From Psychroserpens ponticola (lineage in GTDB: Bacteria > Bacteroidota > Bacteroidia > Flavobacteriales > Flavobacteriaceae), in assembly GCF_023556315.2 (NCBI RefSeq), contig NZ_CP116221.1, forward strand, positions 2,429,001-2,493,000: DNA of 64,000 nt, in the 5' to 3' direction. Of this stretch, positions 17,001 through 26,816 are shown in pieces. Every line of letters starts with the position of its first letter. Position 1 is the stretch's first letter. The notes below the pieces were generated by a model. That model was not told the origin of the DNA and made no database searches. It saw nothing but the letters and a program-made list of their open reading frames with translations. A program made the translations under genes and the position numbers.

Positions 17001-20000
17001 TGGAATTGTTACTGTTACAAATAATGCAACGCTTCCTATTACTACTCAAGGAACTACAACTATTACTTGGACTTATGACGATGGCCACGGAAACACGGTT
17101 ACTCAAGATCAAGATATCATTATTAATGATGTGACAGCACCAACATTTAATTCTTGTCCATCAAATACATCTGTTAATAATGATCTTGGAAATTGTAACG
17201 CCATTGTAAATTATACAATCCCTACAGCAACTGATACTTGTGGAACTACAACTGTTACTCAAACTGATACTACTGGATTGACTACTGGTGACTTTTTTCC
17301 TATTGGAACAACAACCTTAGAATATACTGCTAATGATGGACATGGTAACACTTCTATTTGTAGCTTCACCATAACTGTTATTGACAATGAAATTCCAACA
17401 ATAGTTTGTCCGACAGACATCACTATTAATGCTGATATTAACTGTGAAGTTACAAGTGTAACTTTAGGAACACCTGTTACAAATGATAATTGTGGTATTG
17501 CTACTGTAACAAACAATTTAGCAGCACAACTACCTTTACCTGTTGGTAATCATTCTGTAATTTGGACTGTAACAGACAATGCTGGTTTAACAAACACATG
17601 TACACAATTGGTCACAGTTATTGATAATAATCCACCTGTAATAAGTTGTCCAACTCCAAATGCATTTTATAATACTGATGCTGGAGAATGTGATGCAACA
17701 TTATCATTTACTGCAACTGCAACCGATAATTGTAATGCTTCACCTATAATAAATTATGAGATTAGTAGTTCAACGATTAGTTTTCCATATGATTTCCCTA
17801 TTGGAACAACTACAGTAGATGTTATAGCTGATGATGGAAACGGATTAACTTCAACATGTAGTTTTGATGTAATAGTTGAAGATCATGAAGCGCCAATTGC
17901 TGATTGTCAACCTATCACAATAACGCTAGACGCTTCTGGGAATGCAAGCATAGCTGAAGATGCTATCAACGACCTATCTACAGACGCTTGTGGAAGTTTA
18001 AATTTTGACACTGATACCACAGATTTTAACTGTTCCAATATTGGTGTAAATAACGTAACTCTTACAGTTACTGATGGTAATGGAAATTCATCTAGCTGTA
18101 GCACCACTGTAACAGTTTTAGATAATGTACAAAGCGCAACAGCTTCTATTACTTCTAATCCAGCGTCACCAATATGCCAAGGAGAATCTGTTACTTTTAC
18201 GGCTTCAGGAGTTAATTTAGGTACAAACCCGCAATATGAATGGTTTGTTGGAAGTACATCTGTTGGAAACAATAATACAATTTATACCACTACTGGATTA
18301 AGCAATGGTGATGATGTTTATGTAGAAATCACATCTGGCCCATGTAATACGGTTACTACAAGTAATACGATTATAATGACTGTAAATCCGCTTTTGCCTG
18401 TATCATTTACATTGAATGCTTCAGCAAATCCAGCTTGTTTAGGAGACAATTTAACTTTCTTTATAACAGGTTTGACAAATGGAGGATCAACACCTATTTA
18501 TCAATGGTTTGAAGGCGGAATTCCTGTTGGTGCAAACACAAACTCTTACGCTTCGACCAGCGTTACGGATGGCGAAGTAATTTCTGTTGAAGTAACTTCA
18601 AGCTTACTTTGTGCTAACCCATTAACAGCTAGCGAAAGTATAACAATGACCGTAAATCCAGATGTCACTTTTAATTTATTGACTGGAAACGATATACAAA
18701 CCGTTTGTAATGGTACAGCAATGACTGATATTAATTATACAATCGGTAATGCTACTAATGCTTCAATTACCGGAATACCAGCTGGAATAACAGGAAACTA
18801 TAATTCTGGAACGTTTACAATTAGTGGCACACCTACTCAAATAGGTGTATTCAATTATACAATTGCTCCAATTGGTTGTGGAAATGCTACAGCTACAGGT
18901 ACAATTTCTGTTGGACCAGATGCTACAATTTCACTAATTTCTGCTTCAGAAAATGAAAGTTTATGCAATGATAACACAGCAATGTCTCCAATTCAATTTC
19001 AATTAAATACAGGAGCTACTGGAGTTACTTTAACAAGTGCACCTGCATTACCAGCTGGATTAACTGGTTCATATAATAGTGGTTCAGGAATATACACCAT
19101 TAGTGGTTCAACAAATCAGTCAGGAATTTACAACTATACTGCAACAACAACAGGTTGCGGTCCAGGAGATTCGATTTCTGGTATTATAAAAGTTTATGAT
19201 GGAGTGCCCAATCAGCCAACAGGAATTTCTGGCCCATCATCTTTATTTTGTCCTGTTGCTCAATTAAATTATTCAGTACCCTTAGATCCAAACGTTGAAA
19301 CTTATACTTGGTCAACAACTACAGGCTTATCAATTGATTCTGGACAAGGTACAAATGAAGTGGTAATATCATTAAATGGTGGTTTTGCTTTGTTCGAAAC
19401 CATAAGTGTTACTGCAACTAATGATTGTGGAACCTCATCAAGTAATTCTGAAACTATCTTTTTAAATTTCTCATTAAACGATATTGATGCTGGAAATGAC
19501 ATTTACGTATGTGCAGGAACTACTTCAGTAACCATGGATGGAGATGCTGGTGGTTTAAATTATGATGAATGGACTTGGGACGACAATGGTGCTGGAGGAT
19601 CTTTTTCTACGGAATATATTGGAGAAATTTGCGAATATATTTGTACAGATTATTTTTGGATTTGGTGTATTGATGGTTATGATGATTGTAATGATGTTTA
19701 TGATTATTCAGAAACTAGTACTTATACAATTCCTGCTTCAGCTCAACCTGGAGATGTGATAACAATTTCATTGTTAGCGGATAGTTTTGGTTGGTGTGCT
19801 CCATTAGAAAGCACAATGCAAATTCATATTTTAGAAGTACCTGAGGCTGAAATAACATCTTCCGAAGTTACAATTTGTGAAGGAGATTCTACTAATATTA
19901 CATTTTCTGGGACACCAAATGCTCAAATCCGTTATAATGACGGCTCTGGAAATTTACCTTGGCTAACACTTGACAATAACGGATTTGCAACTATAACTGT

Positions 20001-23000
20001 TAACCCAACATCTACAACCACATATACTTTAAACAGAGTAAGGTATCAAGCGAGTACTTATCCTGGAAACAATAATTGTGGTACAAGTTTAAATGAAACT
20101 GTAACTGTAAATGTAAATATCCCTCCAACAGTTGCTGCTCCTTCTGATATTACAATTTGTGAAGGAGATACAGTAAACCTATCTTCGAGTTCTTTTGGAG
20201 GAACAAATGCTGTTGCTATATGGAGTACTTCAGGTAGTGGTGTATTTGCTGGTAATATATACACACCAAGCGCAGGAGACATTTTTAATGGAACTGTTAC
20301 TTTAACCTATACAAATACACCTAGTGATGGCTTATGCTCTGGAGTTAGTGATAGCATGGTTGTAACTATAAACGAACTTCCAACCGTTTACGCAGGTATA
20401 AATCAAATTATTTGTAGCGATAGTAGCATCGTCTTAAATGGTAGTATTGGTGGTAATGCTAATTCTTCTACATGGAGTGCACCAAGTGGAAGTTTCTTAA
20501 ACATAAACAATTTAAATACAACATATACACCTAGTATTTCAAGTGGTACTGTAACATTAACTTTAACAGCTAATAATCCAGCTGGTTGCGGACCAGTTAT
20601 AGATACAGTTGATATTATAGTTAATCAAGCTGCATCTGTTAATGCTGGTTTAAATCAAACTATTTGCTCTAATGAAACTGTTGATTTGTCTTCTGCTTCT
20701 TATGGAGGTAGTGCAAATTCTGCTTCTTGGTCTACAAACGGAACAGGAACTTTTGCTGGAAATATTTATACACCAAGTATAACAGATATTACAAATGGTA
20801 CAGTCACCTTAACATATACGACTAATAATCCTTCTGGTGTTTGTAATTACGCTTCAGATGATATGGTTGTAACCATAAATGAAGCTGCTACTGTAAATGC
20901 AGGAACAGATATTACACATTGTTCTAGTTTGAATACAGTTAATTTAAACGCAACATCAAATACTTCTGGATTATGGTCAGGTGGTACAGGAAGTTTTAAT
21001 AATAACGCATTGCTTAATGCGATTTACACATTTGGTCCTGGCGAAACTTCCGGAACAGTAACACTTACCTATACAACCAATGATCCTGATGGTGCTGGGC
21101 CTTGTAATAGTGCTTCAGATTCTGTAATAATTGATGTAATTCCTTTTGAGAATGCTTCTGCAAGTAACACAACTACTATTACTGATTGTAACGATACTAC
21201 AATTCAATTACTAGGTAATTCAACGGGTCAATGGTCTGCTGTCTCAATACCAAGCGGAAGTCCTTTTAGTTTTTCAAATGTGAATGATCCAAACGCTACT
21301 TTCACTGGTGAAAGTGGAATTAACTATGCTATTACTTGGACATTAAATAATGCTGCTCCATGTACAGATGACACATCAACTTTTAATGTAGCATTCCCTG
21401 TCTGTGGCGACTTTATTGATTTTGATGGAATTAATGACTCTGTTGACTTTGAAAACAATAATAATGTTTCTGGTTCATTTAGTATTGAAATTTGGATGAA
21501 ACCAAATACAATTAATGGCAATATTCAAACCATATTATCAAAACGTAATGCTAATAACTTCGCGACAGGTTATGATTTACGATTAGTAAATAATACTATT
21601 TCATTCCATTCAAATGGTTATAACATTTCTGCTAATGGCATAACTTCTAACCGTTGGTATCATGTAGCAGTAACATACAATGGAACTGCTTATACATTAT
21701 ATGTCGATGGAGTACAAAGAAATAGTTCATCTGGACCCAATCCAACTACAAATACAAACCATATGCTTTTAGGAGCTATGAGTAGAACTAATAATACTCC
21801 AACAAATTATTTTAATGGTTGGATGGATGAATTACGTATCTGGAATTCAACTCTAAGTACGGAACAAATTCGGGAAATGATGAATCAAGAAATTGAAAAC
21901 AATACTACTGTTAGAGGCTCTATTCTAGGTTTAGATGTTACTGGATTAAATTGGAGTAATCTAGATGCCTATTATCAAATGAATCAAGGCACAACAGATA
22001 TTTCTGCTGGTTATTTAGTGGGTAATGTAGGTGTATCTGGACGTTTATCTAACATCAATTCCTTACAAGAAGAATCAGCTCCATTACCATATATAAGTAC
22101 TAATAATGGTAATTGGGACAATGCAAATACTTGGTTAAATGGAAACGTACAAATGATACCAAACACCAATAATGTTGATTGGAATATTGTTAGAACTAAT
22201 CATGATGTAGACTCAGGAAACAGGTCAACAACTCTATTTGGATTACTTGTTGATTCTAATAGATATCGTGTAACTAACGACCAACCATTAATTATTACTG
22301 AATATTTAAAAATTGATGGTACTTTAGACTTGGTTGGTGAATCTCAATTACTTCAAAATTCAAACAGTATTGTTGATTATACAGGAACAGGAAATCTTGA
22401 ACGTGACCAGCTAGGAACTAGTAATATTTTCGCTTATAATTATTGGGGAAGTCCTGTTAGTGCCAACGGAAACACCTATTCTATAGGTAATGTATTATAT
22501 GATGCTACAAACATAAATAATCCTCAACCTGTACAATGGACAAGCAACTCAAATGCAGTTGGAACAACTTCACCTGTAACTATGAGTAGACGTTGGTTAC
22601 ATCTTTATGAAAATTATCCTGAAGCGTCGTATGCAGATTGGAATGCAATTTCTGAGACTACATCAATACCAGTTGGATTAGGATTTACCATGAAAGGAAG
22701 TGGAAATAGTACAACATTTCAAAACTACACTTTTGTCGGTCAACCAAATAATGGAACAATGACTTCTCCAGTAACTCCTGGTTATCAGGCTTTAGTCGGA
22801 AACCCTTATCCATCATCAATTGATTCTCACTCATTCATTGCAGATAACAGTGCTGTACTTTTAGATGGTACTATCTATTTTTGGGAACAATCTTCAACAA
22901 GCGATTCACATTACTTATCTGAATACCAAGGTGGTTATGCTTACTTAAATTTAACAGGTGGAACTGCAGCTGTATCTCCTCCAGAAATAAATGGTGTAGG

Positions 23001-23886
23001 GAATGCTAATAAAATCCCTAGACGTTTTGTTCCTGTGGGACAAGGTTTTTTTGTGACTGGTAATGCTACTGGTGGACTAATTCAATTTAACAATAATCAA
23101 CGTGCATTTGTTAAAGAATCTAGCGGAAACTCTGTTTTTATGAGAACCACTAATCCGAATAATGAAAATTCATCTAATAGTGAAACTGAAGACCTCAATA
23201 AATTTATTCGAATTGATTTTGTATCTCCAGAAAATGCCATTCGACATTTATTACTAGGATTTATGAATCATAATTTAGCAACTGATGCCGTAGATTATGG
23301 CTATGATGCTTTAAATAACGACAACTTCCCAAGTGACATGTCATTCAACATTGATGGTGAGAATTACATCATTCAAGGTGTTGGTAATTTTGACAACTCA
23401 AAATCCTACCCTTTAAATATTAATATAACTAATGGTGGAACTATAGAAATTCAGCTTGCCAGTTTAGAAAACTTTGAAGAAGATGTTAATGTATTCATTT
23501 ATGATTCTCAAGAAGGTACATACACTCAATTTAATGATTTAAGCTTCCAAATCACATTAGAAGCAGGCAGTTATAATGACAGATTCTTTCTAGTATTTCA
23601 AGAAGATTCTACATTATCAACTATAGACACTGAACTTAAAGATATTATGGTAAACTATCTTCAAACAAACAATGAAATCTATATTCAAACACCAAATTCA
23701 ATTCAAGTTAAACAAGTATACTTAATTAATATTGCTGGTCAAGTTGTAGCTTCATGGAATGCTGCTAACCTACCATTATCTGATAAAATTAAAATACCTG
23801 TTAAGAACATTTCAACTGGGAATTATGTTATAAAAGTTGAAACAAACTATACTACTTATAATAAAAAAGTTATCATTAATGACTAA
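14059..23886 (+). CDS. Giant T9SS type A surface protein: DUF285, HYR repeats, Ig-like, LamG
   Basis: The product has 3275 residues, with a signal peptide at 1-23 (ending SLTAQ). Five BspA-type DUF285 repeats (about 115-290; WDVSNVTNM, FNQDIS) are followed by a tandem array of eight near-identical HYR-like units of 75-76 residues (about 415-1025; ECEVT, TPPTATDNC, TWTYDDGNGNT). More diverged HYR units (to about 1370) and Ig-like/PKD-like domains rich in C-x-G-x-x-x lead to a LamG/concanavalin-type domain near 2453-2610 (FDGINDSVDFE, YHVAVTYNGTAYTLYVDG). A conserved module (about 2640-3180) precedes the T9SS type A sorting domain (about 3190-3275; VYLINIAGQVV, STGNYVIKVE). It is a probable secreted adhesin or matrix protein. 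Transcribed alone, with its own terminator. Confidence 0.92.
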   Translation: MKKSYFLLIQCLIALTFSISLTAQNEFITTWKTDNPGTSNATSITIPTVGGGYNYDVDWNDDGIFDQFGITGGITHDFGTAGIKTIRIRGAFPTIHFNFGGDREKILEVNQWGTIAWNTMYESFSGCINLQFNTYLPFDAPDLSNVTSMRDMLRNTTNFNSPIGHWDVSNVTNMSNMLGFASAFNQDISSWDVSNVTNMSRMFNAATSFNQDISGWTTSSLTFMSGMFFTASSFNQDLSNWDVSNVTGMRSTFRNATSFDQDLSNWDVSNVTDMLTMFENVTLSTPSYDNMLIAWNNLTLQNNVNFDGGNSKYCSVAATNARANMIASDGWSIIDGGVSPPIAICISAPFTINLDASGNAILLESDIDDGSNTCGSGTLGLSLSQTAFTCADIGSHIVTLTIDNGNGNTDTCTATVNVVDNIAPTPDAVTLTDVTTECEVTTLTPPTATDNCSGTITVTNNATLPITAQGTTTIIWTYDDGNGNTVTQNQNVVIDDITNPIPDVATLANVTAECEVTTLTPPTATDNCSGTITITNNATLPITTQGTTTVTWTYDDGNGNTITQNQNVVIDDIMNPIPDFATLANVNAECEVTALTPPTATDNCGTVTVTNNAMLPITTQGITTITWTYDDGNGNTVTQNQNIVIDDVTNPIPDVATLADVTAECEVTTLTPPTATDNCGTVTVTNNAMLPITTQGTTTITWTYDDGNGNTVTQNQNVVIDDITNPIPDVATLADITSECEVTTLTPPTATDNCGGTVTVTNNATLPITTQGTTIITWTYDDGHGNTVTQNQNIVINDITNPIPDVATLADVIAECEVTALTPPTATDNCGTVTVTNNAMLPITTQGTTTIIWTYDDGNGNTATQNQDVVIDDVTNPIPDVATLTDVTVECEVTSLTPPAAADNCGTVIVTNNATLPITAQGTTTITWTYDDGNGNTVTQNQNIVIDDITNPIPDLATLADVTAECEVTSLIPPTATNNCGGIVTVTNNATLPITTQGTTTITWTYDDGHGNTVTQDQDIIINDVTAPTFNSCPSNTSVNNDLGNCNAIVNYTIPTATDTCGTTTVTQTDTTGLTTGDFFPIGTTTLEYTANDGHGNTSICSFTITVIDNEIPTIVCPTDITINADINCEVTSVTLGTPVTNDNCGIATVTNNLAAQLPLPVGNHSVIWTVTDNAGLTNTCTQLVTVIDNNPPVISCPTPNAFYNTDAGECDATLSFTATATDNCNASPIINYEISSSTISFPYDFPIGTTTVDVIADDGNGLTSTCSFDVIVEDHEAPIADCQPITITLDASGNASIAEDAINDLSTDACGSLNFDTDTTDFNCSNIGVNNVTLTVTDGNGNSSSCSTTVTVLDNVQSATASITSNPASPICQGESVTFTASGVNLGTNPQYEWFVGSTSVGNNNTIYTTTGLSNGDDVYVEITSGPCNTVTTSNTIIMTVNPLLPVSFTLNASANPACLGDNLTFFITGLTNGGSTPIYQWFEGGIPVGANTNSYASTSVTDGEVISVEVTSSLLCANPLTASESITMTVNPDVTFNLLTGNDIQTVCNGTAMTDINYTIGNATNASITGIPAGITGNYNSGTFTISGTPTQIGVFNYTIAPIGCGNATATGTISVGPDATISLISASENESLCNDNTAMSPIQFQLNTGATGVTLTSAPALPAGLTGSYNSGSGIYTISGSTNQSGIYNYTATTTGCGPGDSISGIIKVYDGVPNQPTGISGPSSLFCPVAQLNYSVPLDPNVETYTWSTTTGLSIDSGQGTNEVVISLNGGFALFETISVTATNDCGTSSSNSETIFLNFSLNDIDAGNDIYVCAGTTSVTMDGDAGGLNYDEWTWDDNGAGGSFSTEYIGEICEYICTDYFWIWCIDGYDDCNDVYDYSETSTYTIPASAQPGDVITISLLADSFGWCAPLESTMQIHILEVPEAEITSSEVTICEGDSTNITFSGTPNAQIRYNDGSGNLPWLTLDNNGFATITVNPTSTTTYTLNRVRYQASTYPGNNNCGTSLNETVTVNVNIPPTVAAPSDITICEGDTVNLSSSSFGGTNAVAIWSTSGSGVFAGNIYTPSAGDIFNGTVTLTYTNTPSDGLCSGVSDSMVVTINELPTVYAGINQIICSDSSIVLNGSIGGNANSSTWSAPSGSFLNINNLNTTYTPSISSGTVTLTLTANNPAGCGPVIDTVDIIVNQAASVNAGLNQTICSNETVDLSSASYGGSANSASWSTNGTGTFAGNIYTPSITDITNGTVTLTYTTNNPSGVCNYASDDMVVTINEAATVNAGTDITHCSSLNTVNLNATSNTSGLWSGGTGSFNNNALLNAIYTFGPGETSGTVTLTYTTNDPDGAGPCNSASDSVIIDVIPFENASASNTTTITDCNDTTIQLLGNSTGQWSAVSIPSGSPFSFSNVNDPNATFTGESGINYAITWTLNNAAPCTDDTSTFNVAFPVCGDFIDFDGINDSVDFENNNNVSGSFSIEIWMKPNTINGNIQTILSKRNANNFATGYDLRLVNNTISFHSNGYNISANGITSNRWYHVAVTYNGTAYTLYVDGVQRNSSSGPNPTTNTNHMLLGAMSRTNNTPTNYFNGWMDELRIWNSTLSTEQIREMMNQEIENNTTVRGSILGLDVTGLNWSNLDAYYQMNQGTTDISAGYLVGNVGVSGRLSNINSLQEESAPLPYISTNNGNWDNANTWLNGNVQMIPNTNNVDWNIVRTNHDVDSGNRSTTLFGLLVDSNRYRVTNDQPLIITEYLKIDGTLDLVGESQLLQNSNSIVDYTGTGNLERDQLGTSNIFAYNYWGSPVSANGNTYSIGNVLYDATNINNPQPVQWTSNSNAVGTTSPVTMSRRWLHLYENYPEASYADWNAISETTSIPVGLGFTMKGSGNSTTFQNYTFVGQPNNGTMTSPVTPGYQALVGNPYPSSIDSHSFIADNSAVLLDGTIYFWEQSSTSDSHYLSEYQGGYAYLNLTGGTAAVSPPEINGVGNANKIPRRFVPVGQGFFVTGNATGGLIQFNNNQRAFVKESSGNSVFMRTTNPNNENSSNSETEDLNKFIRIDFVSPENAIRHLLLGFMNHNLATDAVDYGYDALNNDNFPSDMSFNIDGENYIIQGVGNFDNSKSYPLNINITNGGTIEIQLASLENFEEDVNVFIYDSQEGTYTQFNDLSFQITLEAGSYNDRFFLVFQEDSTLSTIDTELKDIMVNYLQTNNEIYIQTPNSIQVKQVYLINIAGQVVASWNAANLPLSDKIKIPVKNISTGNYVIKVETNYTTYNKKVIIND
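15319..17135 (+). repeat. Eight tandem near-identical HYR-coding repeats
   Basis: Units of 225-228 bp are repeated in frame. For example, the start of one unit at 16009 (cctattcctgatgtggc) recurs at 16234 (cctattcctgatgtagc). Each encodes one Cys pair (ECEV and DNC). High similarity between neighbours makes the array prone to length change by recombination. Confidence 0.85.
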
Positions 23887-23923
23887 TTATTATGTGACTT
23901 AAAAGAATAATTTTATTTCAAAT

Positions 23924-23982
23924 AAAAAGAGCTTTCGTTTTATAACATCCTTAGGATCATTTATAAAATAGAAGCTCTTTTT
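23924..23982 (+). terminator. Terminator of the HYR/LamG giant gene
   Basis: AAAAAGAGCTT (23924-23934) pairs with AAGCTCTTTTT (23972-23982). An inner TTTTATAA/TTATAAAA stem extends the hairpin, and T residues follow. It lies about 40 bp after the stop codon. Confidence 0.7.
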
Positions 23983-24083
23983 AATATTATTTACGACTTC
24001 AAAATCGATATAAACAAAGTTAAATCATAACAATTTAGTTTAATATTTTATATGTAATTGAAGTCCAATTCATAAAATTTTAT

Positions 24084-24143
24084 GCATTTCATCGGTTTTA
24101 TATGCATTTTGCAGATGTTTTATTAAAATATATGATATATTTG
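24084..24143 (+). promoter_or_regulatory. Tandem direct-repeat operator and promoter of the carboxypeptidase gene
   Basis: GCATTTCATCGG (24084-24095) and GCATTTTGCAGA (24104-24115) are exactly 20 bp apart within TATGCATTT repeats. A -7 box TATATTTG is at 24136-24143. The repeat-to-box distance is 32 bp here, against 21 bp for the 26817 gene and 44 bp for the 14059 gene, which are steps of about one helical turn. Confidence 0.6.
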
Positions 24144-24182
24144 CTGTAAGATTAAACCCAAATCTACCTAAATTCTAAACCG

Positions 24183-26633
24183 ATGAGAAAAATTACATTT
24201 CTATATGTATTACTACTACTTATGTTTTTTAGTGTACATTCTCAAACGACCAATTTACAAAAAGCTCAAAAATACATTGAATTAAAAGGAGAAGTCTGTT
24301 TAGTTTTTACTGCTCATACAGAAGCACAAGTTGAAGAAATTTCTCAATTTCTTTCAGTAGGACATAAAGTTAACAGAGAAACACTTGAGATTGAAGCCTA
24401 TGCCAACGCTGAATCATTTCAACAATTTTTAAGTTATGGATTAACATATACGGTTAATCAAAATGATAATGAATTTAGCACTAGTGACAATTATGATGTT
24501 TTAGCTTGGGATACAAGTTGGGATGAATTTCCAACGTATAATCAATATGTTGCCAAAATGAATTATTTCGCAACAACTTACCCAACGCTTTGTACTTTGC
24601 AATCTATTGGATCAACTCCTCAAGGAAGAGAGCTTCTAGTATTAAAAATCTCAGATAATGCAGCTGTTGATGAAGCTGAACCAGAATTTATGTACACCTC
24701 ATCAATGCATGGAGATGAATTGACTGGCTACCCATTAATGATTCGACTTATTGATTATTTACTTTCAAATTATGGAAGTGATACAGAAGTAAACAATCTT
24801 ATAAATTCAACTGAAATTTACATCAATCCATTAGCAAATCCTGATGGAACTTATAGAAATTACAGCAACAATCAACCAATAACAAACCCAATAAGAGCGA
24901 ATAGTGCTGGTCAAGATTTAAATAGAAATTATCCAGATAATGCAGCAGGATTACATGATAATGGAGCAACTTATCAACCAGAAACAAAAGCATTTATGGC
25001 TTTTGAAGCTTCTAGAGACTTTGTGCTTTCTGCTAACTTTCACGGTGGTACAGAAGTAATTAATTATCCGTATGACAATACAACTTCAAAACATGTTGAT
25101 CACGATTTTTATGAGCACATCTCCAACGAATATGCTATAAATTGTCAAAATGATAGTCCAAATAATTATTACAATGGCATATCTGGAAGAAATGCAGGTG
25201 GTAATAATCATCCAAATTATATGACTGTAGAGTATGATTCTCCAGAAAACCCATCAAGCCCTGGAGTAACACAAGGATCAATTTGGTATCAAGTCTATGG
25301 AGGTCGTCAAGATTATATGAACTTTTACAGGCATACAAAAGAAATCACTATTGAACTATCGTTTGTAAAATTTGTTAATGGATCTGCATTACCAGATTTA
25401 TGGACATTTAATAAACAAGCTTTTTTAGATTATATCAAGCAAGCTAACTATGGATTTCAAGGAATTGTTTCAGATGAATCTGGAAATCCAGTCGTTGCTG
25501 AAATCTCGATAGCAGGACATGATGCTTTAAATTCTTATGTATTCTCAAATGAAGATCATGGAGATTATTACAGATTAATCAAAGGAGGAAACTATAATGT
25601 AACTTATAAATCTCCTGGTTATGTAACACAAACTATTAACGTAAATGTTACAGATAATACTAAAACGATACAAAATGTAACTATGGTCGCATCTACACCT
25701 TTAGTAAATGCCAATAATGCAACAATTAACACAAATGAAAGCGCTTCTTTATCTGCCACTGGATCTGGTACAATTAACTGGTACCAAAATATTGATGATG
25801 AAACTCCAATAGCAACAGGAAATAGTTACAACACTCCTAATTTAACAACAACGACTTCCTATTTTGTTGAAGATTTAATAACAAAAGGAAATGTAGGATC
25901 TACAAATCACTCTGCTAATGGAAGTCTATTCGAAGGTGGATCTACAGATCGCTATTTAATTTTTGATTCGACTGAATCTGTACTATTAAAAGAAGTCACC
26001 ATAAATGCTGGACAAGCTGGTGAAATGGAAGTTCAATTGCAAGATGAATCAGGTAATATGTTAGATTCAAGAATTATTATAGTTGAATCCGCAGGTTTAC
26101 AACAAATTGAATTAAATTTTATGATTCCTGCTGAAAATAATTTAAGGTTAACAAGTACCGAAATGTCGTCAGGATTTACACTATTTAGAAATAACTCTGG
26201 AACAGGAAACAATTACCCATATACTAATGGCTCTATTACTATAAAAGGAAACAATATTAATGATCTAGATTACTACTATTTCTTCTACGATTGGAATCTT
26301 GAGGATCTTAAAAGTGCAAGAAAGGAAGTTGTAGTTACAGTTGAAGACACTCTTGGTATTAAAGAAAATGCTCTTGAAAACGTGAGTGTTTACCCTAACC
26401 CATTCAGTAACTCAATTACAATTAAACTACCTTATCAATCCACAAACTCAAATATTAATATTCAATTGTATGATATAAGTGGTCGTACAATACTTAATTT
26501 AACTAACATTAATTTTAGGAATGGACACTTCAGATTAGAAAACACACAAAATATATCTAAAGGTTCGTATTTCTTGAAAATCTCTGATAATGAAACCAAT
26601 AACTCTATCATAAAACAATTAATTAAACAATAA
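24183..26633 (+). CDS. Secreted M14 zinc carboxypeptidase with T9SS type A sorting domain
   Basis: The product has 816 residues, with a signal peptide at about 1-20. A peptidase M14 domain spans about 115-400. The zinc ligands are H176 and E179 in SMHGDELTG and H287 in NFHGG, and the catalytic Glu is E391 in EITIELSF; the substrate-binding DLNRNYPD is present (245-252). A carboxypeptidase regulatory-like beta domain follows (about 422-500), then an Ig-like region, and a type A sorting domain (about 735-816; VSVYPNPFSNSITI, YDISGRTI, GSYFLKIS) for T9SS export. It probably trims C-terminal residues of extracellular peptides at the cell surface. It stands alone between two giant surface genes and shares their upstream repeat pair, so co-regulation is likely. 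Confidence 0.93.
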   Translation: MRKITFLYVLLLLMFFSVHSQTTNLQKAQKYIELKGEVCLVFTAHTEAQVEEISQFLSVGHKVNRETLEIEAYANAESFQQFLSYGLTYTVNQNDNEFSTSDNYDVLAWDTSWDEFPTYNQYVAKMNYFATTYPTLCTLQSIGSTPQGRELLVLKISDNAAVDEAEPEFMYTSSMHGDELTGYPLMIRLIDYLLSNYGSDTEVNNLINSTEIYINPLANPDGTYRNYSNNQPITNPIRANSAGQDLNRNYPDNAAGLHDNGATYQPETKAFMAFEASRDFVLSANFHGGTEVINYPYDNTTSKHVDHDFYEHISNEYAINCQNDSPNNYYNGISGRNAGGNNHPNYMTVEYDSPENPSSPGVTQGSIWYQVYGGRQDYMNFYRHTKEITIELSFVKFVNGSALPDLWTFNKQAFLDYIKQANYGFQGIVSDESGNPVVAEISIAGHDALNSYVFSNEDHGDYYRLIKGGNYNVTYKSPGYVTQTINVNVTDNTKTIQNVTMVASTPLVNANNATINTNESASLSATGSGTINWYQNIDDETPIATGNSYNTPNLTTTTSYFVEDLITKGNVGSTNHSANGSLFEGGSTDRYLIFDSTESVLLKEVTINAGQAGEMEVQLQDESGNMLDSRIIIVESAGLQQIELNFMIPAENNLRLTSTEMSSGFTLFRNNSGTGNNYPYTNGSITIKGNNINDLDYYYFFYDWNLEDLKSARKEVVVTVEDTLGIKENALENVSVYPNPFSNSITIKLPYQSTNSNINIQLYDISGRTILNLTNINFRNGHFRLENTQNISKGSYFLKISDNETNNSIIKQLIKQ

Positions 26634-26643
26634 AATACACCAG

Positions 26644-26699
26644 CAGTAATGTAAAAAAAAGCTGAAATATTATATTTCAGCTTTTTTTTTACATTACTG
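26644..26699 (+). terminator. Long inverted-repeat terminator
   Basis: CAGTAATGT plus an A run and GCTGAAATAT is matched by ATATTTCAGC plus a T run and ACATTACTG. The result is a hairpin of about 27 bp with one bulge. It is far longer than usual, and its A and T runs allow termination on either strand. Confidence 0.75.
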
Positions 26700-26726
26700 A
26701 AAATCAAATAATTAAAAAACATAAAT

Positions 26727-26775
26727 GCATTTCATCGAATTTATTTGCATTTCATGGAGTAACAATATATATTTG
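26727..26775 (+). promoter_or_regulatory. Tandem direct-repeat operator and promoter of the anchor-D/LamG giant gene
   Basis: GCATTTCATCGA (26727-26738) and GCATTTCATGGA (26747-26758) are 20 bp apart. A -7 box TATATTTG (26768-26775) follows, and a TTTG 20 bp before the -7 box could serve as the -33 element. This is the best-preserved repeat pair of the four. Confidence 0.6.
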
Positions 26776-26816
26776 TACTATAAATTTAATTAGTCCCAAA
26801 CTAAATTTAACCGCTT

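Noticed and set aside
15319-17135. CRISPR-like array
   Set aside because: The repeats are 225-228 bp, in frame and protein-coding, without spacers; no cas genes are present.
14173-21521. Many open frames on the minus strand inside the giant gene
   Set aside because: They follow the repeat structure of the sense gene, have Val/Thr-rich low-complexity content and no start or family features; they are frame shadows.
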